Notes: generated by a model from the letters alone, not told the origin. A stretch of DNA of 64,000 bases from Ichthyophis bannanicus (GCA_033557465.1 CM066047.1:6510001-6574000), one strand, 5' to 3'. Positions 26,012-38,159 are shown, counted from the first letter of the stretch. Numbers and translations: made by a program.

Positions 26012-26823
26012 TTATAGTTTATTTCGCTTGATATACCGCCTTTCAATAAACAGCAAGGCGGTTTACAATATAAACAAAGTAACAGGGGCCGTAGGCACCG
26101 AAAAGAAAAGGAACTGACAATAATAGACGGGAAAGTAAAGGCAAAGTTAGGCAGGTATTCAAATACATTGGACAGGACTAAAGGAAAGAGACATGCAATT
26201 AGGAAAGGCACAAGTAGGCATGAGGTTGGAGACAATGTCAGATAAACAATTATATACAGTTAGACAGACTGAATAAGGGAGCAGACAGGACTAGACATGA
26301 GCCGTGTTGAAAAGTGGGTAGGTCATATGCATTGTTGAAAAAGGTATGTCTCTAGCAGTGGGTAGGTCATGGTAGATCATATGTCTTTAGCAGTGGGCAG
26401 ATCATGTGCAGTGTTGAAAAGGTATGTCTCTAGCAGTGGGTAGGTCATGGTAGATCATATGTCTCTAGCAGTGGGTAGGTCATGGTAGATCATATGTGTC
26501 TAGCAGTGGGTAGGTCATGGTAGATCATATGTCTTTAGCAGTGGGTAGGTCATGGTAGATCATATGTCTCTAGCAGCGGGTAGGTCATGATAGATCATAT
26601 GTCTTTAGCAGGGATTTAAAACTGCAATAATTTTGTTCCATTCGAAGAGTGGTAGGAAGGGAGTTCCACAGGGCTGGACCAGTGAAGAAGAAGGCAGAGT
26701 TTCGAGTGGATTGGAGATGAGCACATGCAGGGGAAGGGAGGTGAAGTCGATTGATGTGGATGAAGCGTAGAGAGCAAGTGGGTGTATGAAATTGCAGGAG
26801 ATCGGACAGATATTGTGGGATAT
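26012..26823 (-). mobile_element. L2-like LINE C-terminal and 3' region with internal minisatellite
   Basis: The right end on this strand is the inverted L2-type terminus (ttgatataccgcctttcaat, aggcggtttacaa). Read on the minus strand, 26620-26820 gives a C-terminal pattern like SAFFFTGPALWNSLPTTLR, which is L2-type. Between them lies the 35-bp minisatellite at 26345-26611. Confidence 0.75.
26345..26611 (+). repeat. 35-bp minisatellite inside an L2-like LINE
   Basis: About seven to eight units containing gggtaggtcatggtagatca and tatgtctctagcagt, with ctttag/gtctag variants. One irregular unit near 26400 carries gtgcagtgttgaaaaggta, which looks like flanking LINE sequence captured in the array. 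Confidence 0.92.
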
Positions 26824-27120
26824 TACATTAAGCTATTTTTATATACCACTATATCTGAAAGTCAAAGTGGTTTACAGGCTGAACAATAAAAAACTTTACA
26901 TCAAACACAAATTCAACCAACACAAAACTTTTTTAACCTTAACAATGGGATGAGGATACAAGAGGGCAAAAGAATAGAGGTTTATGCTTAGACATCATAA
27001 CATCATATGTTCCTTGAGGGTATTGTGAAGCAAAATACCAATATTTATTTGACTCATTTGATGTTCTGTGCCTCATTAACATCCCAAAGCAAATTACAAT
27101 ATAATTCAAAACAAACAGCA
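26824..27120 (-). mobile_element. Two L2-like tails in tandem
   Basis: atttttataccactatat with gtcaaagtggtttacaggct (26836-26880), and atttatttgactcatttgat with caaagcaaattacaatata (27044-27104), are both decayed inverted L2-type termini. The sequence between is unrecognised. Confidence 0.45.
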
Positions 27121-27123
27121 CAA

Positions 27124-27370
27124 AGTGGACAAGTAGGGAGGATTGGCTCAGTGGTAGGGACAGGTTACCTCAGGCCAGAGGGACTGGGGTCTCTAGTCCC
27201 AAGACCACTCCTTGTGGCCTTGGGCAAGCCACTTAACCCTCCATTGCCTCAAGTACATTTAGATTGTGAGCTCTTTGGGGACAAGGGAATAAAAAGTACC
27301 TGCTACTATATACATACATGTAAACCGCTCTGATGCATAAGTAAAGTGCCTAAACCATAAACCATAACAG
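27124..27370 (+). mobile_element. SINE with CORE and L2-like tail, 13-bp target duplication
   Basis: Head ggattggctcagtggtaggg with a weak B box, core gccttgggcaagccactta, then gattgtgagctctttgggga and a tail tgtaaaccgctctgatgc. The perfect duplication acaaacagcacaa lies at 27111-27123 and 27371-27383. This subfamily differs from the 7758 type in its tail. Confidence 0.92.
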
Positions 27371-27383
27371 ACAAACAGCACAA

Positions 27384-28689
27384 CAATATTTCATACAATT
27401 AGCTATTAGTTGCCCTGCAAAATATACCACAGAGTTGATATTTATTATTATTAGTGAAATTGTCCTGTGCCTATATCCAAAATGTTTCACTTGTTAAATT
27501 GCAAACAATTAAAAATGTGGAGGAAAATATCTGCTAGTCCAGAAACAAAAGAAACAGACAGACAGCAGAAAAGGGACCAGGCCAAAGCGTCCACCATAGA
27601 AACAGGTGTCGACTAGTTGCCTGCATCAGGGGCCACGGGCACATTCAACTGGTCAGACAAGTTCAAAACCTCTTTAGCAAAAACACACCAGTTGTGCCAA
27701 AAGCAACTGAGGTACTGGTGAGAAAATGCTATCCACCTGCACCAGCATGCACTTTGTGAAAGCCGTGACTTTGTTGGGTCATTAATAACATTCTATATTG
27801 GTACTTGGACCTCGTTTTCTTTTCCACTATGTATTTCTTTCGAAATTGCGAACAGTTAGCATTATAGTCAGTATGAAAGGAATAATGTCGAGGTATCATT
27901 TTTGGTAGTGGTGCCTTTAAGAAGATAGTTAAGAATAAAACAACAACTAAAAAAAAAAAAAAGGAATATAGGGTGATACCTTTATTGAACTAACTTAATA
28001 CATTTTTTAGTAGATTTTTGAGGTTAAAACTTTCTTCCTTAGGTCAGGAGAGTACGAGCAAAAGATGTAAGTGAATCATTGCAGCATTCCTATGAGAGTC
28101 TGAAGGGGAAAGGCGGGGAGGAGGGCTGCAGAATCATGGGTGTTAATAATGTGTGCTGAGACTAACGTTGTGCAGTTGGGGTCTCCCATAGACTCTTGAG
28201 AGCTCTTTGTTAAATTATTTTCTGAAAATAAGAGTACCTCACTTCTTGGAACAGAGCTGTTGCAGTGGATCACTGGACAGTGCACTGAGCAGATGAATTT
28301 GGATAGTTAAGCATGAGGAGAGAGAGAGGGCAGTGAGATTTGAGAGCAGAGATAGGAGAAAGTTAGCCCATCTGTTCAGAGAAATATTAGACCCACTGGT
28401 TTCAGACAGTTACTGATTGGACAGTAGTGGAAGTGTCAAAGAAAAGATGTGAAGAGTGGAACCCAGGGGTTCCTGCGGAGCTCTGAATAAACTAAGGCAC
28501 AGAGGGCAGAAGAGGAAATTAGACCATTTATCAGAGTACACCGCATGAACAAGTATGTTTGTGAAAGATACTGAAATATGGGACCAAATGCATGATATGT
28601 TAAATCACGGTTTCCCACACCTGCCTTATCCATTCTATAGCTAGCTGGATTTTCTACATATCCACAATAAATATGCATAAGATAAATTT
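27384..28689. other. Intronic sequence with one repeat-like segment
   Basis: Mostly unrecognised. The stretch 27965-28060 (gggtgatacctttattgaac, taacttaatacattttttag, aaaactttcttccttaggtc) looks like a common vertebrate retroelement end that I cannot classify. 28610-28690 resembles the palindromic repeat also seen at 54670-54780. Confidence 0.4.
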
Positions 28690-29280
28690 AAGACCCTTTG
28701 GTCATCATTTTAGAAGCCCAATTTGTGAGCTGGACATCTAAAAATGTGTACATAGGCACACAAATCCCAAAGACTTCCTAGAGCCATTTTACAAAGCCGG
28801 CTATGTGGATGTCTCTAGAACAAAGACATCCACGTCGCAATGGGCTTGATGGAGGCATGTCTGGGGCACTCTGAGAAAGATATGTGCCCGAGCACATCTA
28901 AACCCACCAGCAGTAACGCCATGTCTATTCCTGCTCCAGGGCATGAAGACTCAGCATTCTGCCATCAAAATATCTAGAGGGGGTAGAGAAGAGGGCACTC
29001 TGATATCCACAATACTTTCCATGATTAAAAAGAAAAGGTGGGCACTTGTGTTCTGGTTGGCACACCGATGCACATCTCCACTTGCAAAAAGGCAGACAGG
29101 GACATGCATTCAGCATGGGATAGATGTCCCCATCCTAACCTTTTAGGATGGGGCCAGGACTGCCACTGTTCCATTTCAGGCATGTGCAAGTTTCTAAAAT
29201 TGGGACACTTGCATGTGGACATTCTGACCTGGACGTCCCAGATTGCATCTGGTCATCATGTCTAAAATGTGCCGTCATGT
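28690..29280. mobile_element. Unclassified gaygtc-rich repeat, copy 3
   Basis: Starts near tcatcattttagaagccca and ends near catgtctaaaatgtgccgtc. It carries gtggatgtct, agacatccacgtc and gacgtccc words like the copies at 20.85 and 37.36 kb. Roughly inverted ends (attttaga and tctaaaat) suggest a large foldback element. Confidence 0.45.
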
Positions 29281-29634
29281 GTATACATTTATTTCATTTA
29301 TATATTTATGGTGGATATGTGCTGTGGGTGAATAGGAGAAGTTTGAAGGCCTGCATTAGATGGTTGTATAGGGAGGACTTGAGAGGAGGAAAGTGAGAAG
29401 CTTGGAATGGAAGATATCAACGAAAAGGGAAAAGCAGAAATAGATAAGAAAGTCCTTTCTAGCTTAATTTTGTCCTTGTAGAGTTTGAGAGGATTGCTGT
29501 CTCATGCATTTGTGTCTGTTTTCTCTACAGCATATTAATCAGCTACGTGATGCTCTGTTCATCAGCTATGTGTATCTCTGTGTTTGTGGTTCTGATTCAT
29601 CCGTGACAGAAAGGAGCAGAGTGTCAGCATTATT
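29281..29634. other. Intronic sequence, nothing recognised
   Basis: No feature recognised. Confidence 0.3.
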
Positions 29635-29775
29635 TTCCTCTTACGATTTCAAGAGAGTCTGGGACAAGCACTGAAGGTCTGAGGGAGAGGAAGGGTCTGT
29701 AGAGATGGGGAGTTGGTGGGATGGGCAGACTGGATAAGTCATATGGTCTCTATTTGCTGCCATGTTCTTCCCTTC
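29635..29775 (+). mobile_element. CR1 family B tail
   Basis: tttcaagagagtctgggacaa encodes the family's F-K-x-x-W-D-K end. It is followed by gggatgggcagactggataa, gtcatatggtctctatttgc and ccatgttct, the family B 3' terminus. Confidence 0.7.
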
Positions 29776-31363
29776 TGATTCCTTGCAGGAAAGCTTGCCA
29801 GTGGTGGCAAGGGCTTGGTGCTGGTAAAGACTGTACAGTAACTGGATATTTCGGAACGTTTCTCACCTTGAATCTTAAGAAAGCTCTTCCACTTAAAGCC
29901 GGCATTTCCAGACTTCGCAGCTATGTGCTGTGGTAGGGTTACAGCCAGAGGAAGGGGTCCTGGAACACCATTACGTTCTCCAGCTGTCTACTGGCTGCGA
30001 TCGCAATCTCCCATCTGAACTGGAAGACTGCCTACTACTATCATCCTTTTCTTCCTTCACTGTTTTATGTCTTCAGTCTTATTCTGCAATATCTTTATTG
30101 TTTTCTCAGGTTTCTCACTAAATCAGAATACAGACTGTGCCCTTTAATAGTGTCCATATTGAAGGCCATTCTTTTTTGGTGAATTTTGCAAGGTGATGGC
30201 CCGTCTGTCAGTCTGTCCCATGTCCAAAGAAACATAAGCACGCAGAGTGCAGGGACGGTGGGTGACCTTATGGCAGTAGGTGCGCCATCTGAAGTTAGGA
30301 AAGTGGCAGTGGAGGAAGGGGCATCAGGGATGGGCGAAGGAGCCAAAGGGTGGTGGAGGGGGCCAGGCCCTGCCCCACCCCCCTGAGACTGAGTCAGCAG
30401 CATCACAGTGGTAGTGGCATAGCTGGAAATGTCCGAGGAGGTTCCAATCCTCACGGATGAAGAGGCAGCATAGCCGGAAGTGCCAGCGGAGGTTCCCAGT
30501 CCCTGCCGATGAAGATTTGGGCAGTGAGAGGTAAAAAGAGAGACAGAATGGGGGAGAGAGGGTAGGAGATAAAAGGGAAGAGATAATGTGAAAATTGGCA
30601 GTGAGCAGAAGGTAAGGAAGGGCCGAGTTAGCTCAACTCCCATATGCCTCAGACTCACACCACTCCACATTCCCAAAACACCTCCTGCACTCACCCCCAC
30701 TCACAGTGCCGCGCTCACCCCCACTCACTCAGTAAAATGCACTTTTCAGCTTGCTGTCTTCTTACTTTAGACATCTGGAAGAGATGCTAGATGGTGATTA
30801 ATACAGAAATAGTCAGACTTACTATTTCTGGAATACTTGGAAATTTGGAAGGAAGCGTTTTCAGAAACTTCAGCAGGACTAAATAGAATGAGGAAGAAGA
30901 AACATTCCTTAATGAAGACCCTACTTTGCTCTAACTTCCAACCACATGTTTGCATGGATACCAATAAGACTAATTTCTAGATTTATCTAGAGTTGGGGAT
31001 TGTTATTTAATTTAAATAATTCACCCTACCACAAAGGCCAGGGTACATCGCTCTGCTGGTATGAAGGGCGGTATGTCAAAGCTCAATAAACCATAAAGGG
31101 AGAATTCTGAACATTATGCACCAGGGTAAATAGTGATTGTGCCATGTTCCATGTGTTGCGCACATTCGGTGGCATTTAGGGAAGACGTTCTGGGCAATGG
31201 GATGGGCAATTACACAAGCAGACTTTACTTGCATAATCTGCTCACACAGGTCCATGGTGGTCGCAACAAGCTTCAAAAGGAAGATACGCGCATAGTGACT
31301 GAAAACTGCTGCAGAATCTGTGGGTTCAAGAAACCGCAGTGAATAATCTGAAAATCACCCCAA
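29776..31363. other. Intronic sequence with a small tandem duplication
   Basis: Unrecognised apart from a two-copy duplication near 30415-30530, where gcatagctggaaatgtcc and gcatagccggaagtgcca each lead to a ggaggttcc...gatgaaga segment. A decayed L2-like tail may lie at 31050-31090 (gaagggcggtatgtcaaag). Confidence 0.4.
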
Positions 31364-32177
31364 AACATGGAAACACGATGGCAGAAAAAAAGACCACATG
31401 CCCTAGTCTGCTCTTCCATATCAACTATTATAGTTCCTCTTTCTCCTTTAGAGACCTTCTGCGTTTCTCCCATGTTTTTTTGAATTCAGATACTGTCCTC
31501 GTGTCCACCACCTCCTCTGAGACTATTCCACGCATCTACCATTGTTTCCTTAAAGAAATATTTCCGCATTATTACTCCTGAGTCTGTCCCTTTTTACCCT
31601 CATCCTATGCCCCCTCATTGCAGAGCTTTCTTTCAATTGAAAGAGACCCTCCTGTGCATTTATGCACGGAAGTATTTAAATGTCTATCATATCACCTCTA
31701 TCCTGCCTTTCTTCTAAAATATACATATTAAGATCTTTAAGTCTGTCCCCATATGCTTTATAATGAAGAGCACTAACCATTTTAGTAGCCTCCCTCTGCA
31801 CCGACTCCATCCTGTTCACATCCTTTTGAAGGTGGGATCTCCAGAATTGCACACTATACTCTAAATGAGGTCGCACCAAAGACTTATACAGAGGCAGTAT
31901 CACCTCCTTTCTTCTGCTGGCCATTCTTCTTCCTGTGCACCCAAGCATCCTTCTAGCTTTCGCTGACACCTTTTCTACCTGTTTAGCTATTTTAAGATCA
32001 TCAGACACAATCATGCCCATGTCCCGCTCTTCTTTTATGGACATAAGTACTTCATCCCCTACACTGTACTGCTCCCTTGGATTTTTGCAGCCCAAATGCA
32101 TGACCCTGCATTTTTTAGCATTAAATCTCAGCTGCCAAATCCTTGACCATTCTTCATGCTTCACTAGATCCCTCCAC

Positions 32178-32466
32178 ATGTTATAGGGAGGAATGGCCTA
32201 GTGGTTGGGGCAAGTTACCTCAGGCCAGAAGGTAGGGGTTCAAATCCCACTAGAGGACAGCAACTTTGGGCCGGAAGGACTGGGGTTTCTAGTCCCACAG
32301 GTGCTCCTTGTGGTCTTGGGCAAGCCTCTTAACCCTCCATTGCCCATGTTCCCTGTAAGTATTAGTGTATGCGTCTCATATCCCCTTGTGTTAAATGTAT
32401 CCCCCAATTGTGTTGTGAGCACTTTGAAGGATAAGGTGGTGTACAAAACTGTCTAAATAAATGTTT
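32178..32466 (+). mobile_element. tRNA-derived SINE inserted in CR1
   Basis: Head gaatggcctagtggttgggg, box B aggggttcaaatccc, a partly duplicated head, core ggtcttgggcaagcctctta, and a tail gtgagcactttgaaggataa ending aataaatgttt. atgtt occurs at both junctions. Confidence 0.85.
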
Positions 32467-32474
32467 ACTGTATT

Positions 32475-32802
32475 CAGGGCTAGGCCAAGGGTTTATGCAG
32501 CTCCAGGCAGAAACCCTGGCTGTGCTTCCTCCCCCCCTGGCATCCCACCCTGCTGTTGCTGATTCTGCCTTGGGGGGGGGGGGGGACGGGCAATGGTGGC
32601 AGTATTGAAAAGCAGCAGCTTTGTGCTACTGCTTTGTTGCCCACAGCAGGCCATGTGCTTCAGTCGCTTCTGACTCCCTACAGCAGTAAGTTGCATCGGA
32701 GGGGGATCTGAAGTGGTTGGTCATGGGCCACAGGCAACAAAGCCACCCGTGTTGGCCACCCTAGGCAGCCACCTAACTCGCCTAGGGGAAGGGCTGGCCC
32801 TG
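32475..32802. mobile_element. hAT MITE, 328 bp, 8-bp target duplication (7/8)
   Basis: Termini cagggctaggccaagggttt and ggggaagggctggccctg are inverted. The flanks actgtatt (32467-32474) and actctatt (32803-32810) match at seven of eight bases. It contains a g-run of 14 and cctaggcagccacctaactc near the right end. It belongs to the same family as 11805-12131. Confidence 0.88.
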
Positions 32803-33150
32803 ACTCTATTGCAGATTTTGGTATCATCTGCAAAGAGGCAAACCTTACCTAACAGCCCTTCCACAACGTCACTATCAAAGATGTTAAAAAGAATCAAACC
32901 TAGGACAGATCCCTGCAGCATACCACTGGCAACCTTCTTCTCAAAGTGAACTCTGTTTCCCTGTGCACTTTGTCACTTCCCACTCAACCAATTTCTAACC
33001 CAGTTAGTCACTTTAGGGTCCATTCATAGGGTGCTCAATTTATTTATAAGTCACCTTTACAGAACAGTGTCAAAGGCTTTACTGAAAGCTAACTATGCCA
33101 CATCTAGGGCTCTCCCTTGGTCCAGCTCTGCCAGGAAACACTAAACCTGG

Positions 33151-35465
33151 GACTTGTTCAAATAGGGGGAGGCCGGGGCATGGGGCAGTGCTCCCCAAAT
33201 ATTATAAATACTAGTGCTGAATAAGCCTCCTTCCCTCATCAATCTGACCTCTTTACCCTATGCACCATAGAAGTGCACAGCTCCAACACTTCCTGGATAA
33301 ATCACAAGGTTCAATCTGTCGAACTGGTTACTGTGGACTTGAACAAGCCACAAACCAGCTAAAATACTCTGGAATACACTGAAACAAAATCACAGAATTC
33401 GTGTTTCAGTTTCTCTTAATGGAGCGCACTGGAAATCTCTCCATGAGTCTGCAGAAAGCAGCCATCTTCCTCTATCTGGAATATTTCATGTTGCATTGTG
33501 GGTACACGCCACATCTTAACTTCGAATTAAAATATACTGAAATGGTAGAACGAAGCACAATGTGCCATTTTATTGCACAAACTGCCAGGACTTGAGAATA
33601 TATGCCTGTGGAAGGGGATGCACCTATTCCTCAGATGATGTGTTTATCTTACATTTCTATATCATCTTCTTTAAATGGTTTATGGCAAAAGTAATATAGC
33701 AAAATGAAAGCATCATAACAGGAAAATACATCAGGTGTCTAGATGCACAACTCTGGAATATTTTGCAGTGACTGTGTTTGCGACAAGAGTGCCCCATTTG
33801 CCGGCGAGCAGGATGGTGTGTTTAGTGCAGATAAATGAAGCAGTTGATGAAAAGGTGAAAGAGAACAAAAAGCAGTGAGAGTGTGGAGGAGACTGAGAAA
33901 TGAACTGTCAGCCCAGGGACCGCTCAAGGAACTCTCCTGCTGGAAATGCAAATAAAATTCCAGGTCCTGAAGGAATTAATTACACCAGCACTACAGGAAG
34001 AATTTCTGGAATTGCAGAAGGTAGTGGCACAGACCAGCACGAGCTGCTCCAGCAACTGGGAGTCACTGCAGGAGAGCCCCCTCCTCACGGAGCTCCGATG
34101 AATGCAACTGTCCCACCACACTGACAAATGAGAGAACAAGCTTTTACGCTGCAAGTCATTTAACTTTCACTCGGCAAAATGTCGCAGTGGAATTTTTGAT
34201 TTCTGCATATTCCTGATACCTGCCTGTGCAAGGCTCATTCTGATGTATTTTTGGATTCATATGATTAACCTTTACTCTGAGCTGCAATCGTCTCAGTGCC
34301 AATTACAAGAAGAATGAAAGGAAGCAATGGCAGGTCTGCTACATGACAGATTAAATACGATTTCTGCACTGTATCGTGTGACAGCTAATAGTGAAGTTTT
34401 GCTTACCCAAGAAAGTATTGATCGCTATGCTCTTGTTTCACTATTTTCCTACTGCCCTTCAGAATCAGGGCAGGGTGTGAAGTCATGAACCTTTATCTAC
34501 ATTACCCGGGATTTTTCCCCTAATTTATATCCCCTCCCAGCTTGCTTTAGTCTAGCTTATTGCAGCAATGGTGCTGGGCTGGGGCCTTGCACCAGGGCTC
34601 CTTCTAGAGCTCTATATTCATGGGTCCACTAGGTGTCGCCATTGCACAGTGAATATGACTCCCTCTCTTCACAGGCTATGAACGCTGCCTATGCCTGGCT
34701 GACCCAGGTCCTTCTGCCAAGCAGTGTTATATTTGCACAGCTGAGCCACTCAAATTTCCCATATATGCTGTTGAAATGTCTCTAGTGATGTAAAGGTGGA
34801 CAGTGGCATAGAACTGACAAGTTGCTAGTAATAAGCTGCATCTTCAGAGTCAAACCATATTTGCAAAAAACAGAAAGAAGAGAAGCAATGCGCTAAGGGG
34901 CCATTTGAGCAGTGTTCTGCATGTATAAATCCTGTTTCTCTGAACATTGTGCAGTGGTACACATGTCGTATGTAGACATTCCCACATATGCACACAGAGT
35001 GTGCACAGTAGACGGTTATATCACCAGTCAGAATGCAAATCTGAATTCAGTACTGCACCCGTGATGCAGCTGTGCTAGTTTTCTTTATTGTACTTGAAAT
35101 CATACACTGTGTTGCTGTAAAGCTTGAAAGGTGCTTAATCAAATTAGTTAAATGCTAAGTGGGTTATTTTAGAAGACTTAGTCATGATTTACGTCTCAAT
35201 ACAGCCCCTCAAGTGTAAATTGCATTCATGTGCAAATGGCCATTTTGGAAAAGGCTTGTTTTACCCCATGTTGGAAGTAGATAGGGGCGTGTTGGGAGTG
35301 TGTAGGGTGAAAAACCATGTCATATAGGGTATGTACGTGCAAGCCTGAAATTGGCCACGCTCGACTTTCCACCTGCCCCTGACATGAATAGGCATTTGGA
35401 AAGTCTGTTTCAGTCAGCCCCTTCACAAGAGGGATTAAGGAGATATCCCCCTTAATCCCCCAATA
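33151..35465. other. Intronic sequence, nothing recognised
   Basis: About 2.3 kb without a nameable feature. A short open segment at 33960-34110 (ALQEEFLELQKVVAQTS) is too short to call. Confidence 0.35.
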
Positions 35466-35467
35466 TA

Positions 35468-35682
35468 CAGGGTAGCCCAAAAAAAGTGAGAACATCTTGC
35501 AGCATATAAGCTATTTAAAAATTCAAAAAGACAGATGTAAACAATTGACAAATTAAAAAAAAAAAAGAGATGGCGACCGGAAATTGTTGAAATAAAGACG
35601 TTATATAGCTAAAAAAGGTAAATAAGTAAACTATTTAAGCTTTTAATTTACAAGATGTTCTCACTTTTTTTGGGCCACCCTG
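35468..35682. mobile_element. mariner-type MITE, 215 bp, TA target duplication
   Basis: The terminal inverted repeats are about 32 bp: cagggtagcccaaaaaaagt and gagaacatcttg on the left, with the complementary set ending gggccaccctg on the right. They differ only at one or two bases. TA flanks both ends (35466-35467 and 35683-35684). No transposase is left. Confidence 0.95.
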
Positions 35683-35753
35683 TATATTTCCCCTCCAAAT
35701 TGAAATGAGGTAAAAATAGAGGCCTCTGTAGGTTATTAAGAGCAGTTGTACAC

Positions 35754-36520
35754 TTAAGAACATAAGAAATGTCATAATGGGTCAGACCAAGGTCCATCAA
35801 GCCCAATATCCTGTTTTCAACAGCGGCCAATCCAGGTCACAAGTACCTGGCAGGTTCCCAAAAAGACAGAGGTTCCATAATGCTTGTATTGGGACAAGTA
35901 AAGGATTTCCCGGGTCCCCTTTACTAATGGTGTATGGAGCTTTCCTCCAGGAACTTGTCCAAACCTTTTTTAAACCCAGTTACACCAACAGCTTTTATGA
36001 CATCCTCCTGTGCAGAAATATTTTCTCTTACTAGTCTTAGTCTTAAATAGGTTACACTGTAGCTTCATTGCATGTCTCCTAGTCTTTCTATATTTTGATG
36101 GCGTAAACAATCAATCTATGCTTACCCGTTCCACTCCATTCGTTAATTTATAGACCTCTATCATATCTCCCCTCAGCCATCTCTGTTCCAAGATTGACGA
36201 GCCCTAACCTTTTTAGCCTCTCCTCATAGGGGCATCCTTCCATCCCCTTTACCATTTTGGTGGCTCTTCTCTGTACTTTTTCTAATTCTGCTATATCCTT
36301 TTTAAGATGCGGCGACCAGAATTGCACACAATATTCAAGGTGTGGTCGCACCATGGAACGATACAGAGGCATTATAATATCCTTTGTTTTATTCTCCATT
36401 CCTTTCTTTATGATTCCTAGCATTCTATTTGCTCTCTTGGCCGCCACTGCACACTGGGAGGATGGTTATAACATGTTATCCGCAATGACGCCTAAATCTT
36501 TTTTCCTGGGTGGTGGTTGC
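35754..36520 (-). mobile_element. CR1 family A LINE, C-terminal and 3' end
   Basis: The minus strand encodes [40 protein letters not shown] and [20 protein letters not shown], open over 99 codons. The 3' tail (35754-35850) contains gtcataatgggtcagacca and gcccaatatcctgttttcaa. Confidence 0.9.
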
Positions 36521-37357
36521 AAAATGGCTAAGATACACATGTAATGCAATTTTTACATGTACTCTTTGCGAGATGTTGGCACTTACACCTGGAAGTTGCT
36601 GGGTTTCTTCCGTCGATTGTGAAATGGTTCCTACCTCTGCACGTGGATATCACTTGCCATGAGTTCCTGCCCTTCCTTCTGTCTGTGGTCCAGTTTTAAC
36701 AATCATGTTCATTTTGAGGGGTGGCAGTATGCTGATTTTCTATCAGTCTCACACATGCAAATCCTCCCTTCTAAAGTTGACATTCATTGGCAGATATTTT
36801 CAGTTCCACTTCCCTCCTACCACATAAACAGCCTTTTTAGAATATGAGATCTGTCTTGCACAGGGTTGTCTCTACGCACATTTTCAAACAACTACAATCC
36901 CAGAATTATTTTTACCGTACAATGTCAGGCTCTATAGAGAAGAGTTCATGGGATCAGCTATATCTCATACCTGGCTCAGGGCTGGAAGTGCATTGGAAGG
37001 TATCTCATACGGGGGCTGTGTCTCACTTCCTCAGCAAGGAGAATGCTACACTAGTGTCTTTATCTCAGGAGGGATGTGGGAGGGAGATAGGGAAGAGTGC
37101 AGAGGATGTGCTGTGGAGGAGGAAGGAGAAAGACCTTGAAGGGCAGGAAGAAGAGAAAAAAGTGACCCTTTTCCTCCTGGAAGATCAGACAAACCAAATA
37201 GACTTTCTATGAAAGAATTTAGCAGCCTTTTATGCTGCAAGACAAAATAAATCTATATCTAATCTTCCATTCTGAGCCTAGGAAAAATCGTCAAGTACTA
37301 GTGCCATTGCAATTAACTCTTTTGTAATTCTTTCACCTACTGAATTAATTACACAAG
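36521..37357. other. Intronic sequence, nothing recognised
   Basis: A 122-codon open stretch at 36844-37212 has no recognisable motif and is probably chance. Confidence 0.3.
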
Positions 37358-37760
37358 TGAAGTGGCATTTTAGAAAGGATGTCCAATTCAAATTGGGGAT
37401 GTCCAGGGCACAATCTGTTGAGAAATGCCAGGGTCATCTACATCTCCAGCCAGTTTTAGTAACATAGATGCCCCCCTCATGGACATCTGCACCAGCAGCC
37501 ACATAGATGCAGGCCCAGTCCAACCACTAGGCAAATTAGGTGGTCACCTAGAGCAGCAACCTCTGGACAGCAGCAAAAGCAGGCCATTCAAAGCTAAATA
37601 ATGGATTTTGACAGTAACAGTGGGTGTAAAGCTTGGTTCCAACACTTTGGACCAACTCTAGGGCAGGCCCTGCATAGACGTCCCTCTTAGGAAAGCATGG
37701 GGCGGGGACATCTATCCATTGCAAGCTAGCATCAGAGGATATCCAGGAGTGTAGTAAAAT
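37358..37760. mobile_element. Unclassified gaygtc-rich repeat, copy 4, split by a hAT MITE
   Basis: Starts gaagtggcattttagaaagg as at 20853 and continues ggggatgtccagggcac. The word ccacatagacgtccc is split by the hAT insertion. Confidence 0.6.
37510..37672. mobile_element. Small hAT MITE, 163 bp, 8-bp target duplication (7/8)
   Basis: Termini caggcccagtccaaccact and ctagggcaggccctg are inverted. The flanks catagatg (37502-37509) and catagacg (37673-37680) differ by one base. The related repeat at 20853 has a single catagacg there, an empty paralogous site. Confidence 0.9.
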
Positions 37761-38159
37761 GAAAATATGAGCCCTCTTTCATGTGCATTATTCAGGAGAG
37801 ATTGCAGCTATAACTTAATAGATGTATTTAGGTCGTACTATTCTTTCTTCCAAATTGCCCAGCATTCCATCGCACTGCTGGTTTAAGAAACATTCCGAGA
37901 CAACTGAAAAAATACATCTTTGACGTGAAAGAAAGTTCTTTAGTCTTTATGTCGATGTATTCTGAAATTGACTGCCTTTGTTATTGAAGTAATTCCTGAG
38001 GTGAACATTGTCTGTACAGAATGAGTTGAGTAGAACATGGATTAGTGTGAGCACGGGTCATTGAGTTTTATGACACCTCCAAGTCTGCTGTAGGTTTTTG
38101 GGTAGCACTACAGTACAGGAGATGGAGGGGTCTAGATGACTTGAAGGAATGAGTGACAG
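37761..38159. other. Intronic sequence, nothing recognised
   Basis: No feature recognised. Confidence 0.3.

Larger units (their letters stand above)
31364..33150 (-). mobile_element. CR1 family B LINE, split by a SINE and a hAT element
   Basis: On the minus strand the right segment (32811-33150) gives the palm region with LLGKVCLFADDTKICN (active site F-A-D-D). The left segment (31364-32177) gives WQLRFNAKKCRVMHLGCKN, LMSIKEERDMGMIVSDDLK, KARRMLGCTGRRMASRRK and LYKSLVRPHLEYSVQFW. The 3' tail is at 31364-31430. The frame is open over 167 codons at 31676-32179. Confidence 0.87.

Noticed and set aside
33960..34110. Short coding-like segment ALQEEFLELQKVV
   Set aside because: About 50 codons, no splice sites or recognised family.
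36844..37212. 122-codon open frame
   Set aside because: No domain, and overlapping frames are equally open; probably chance.
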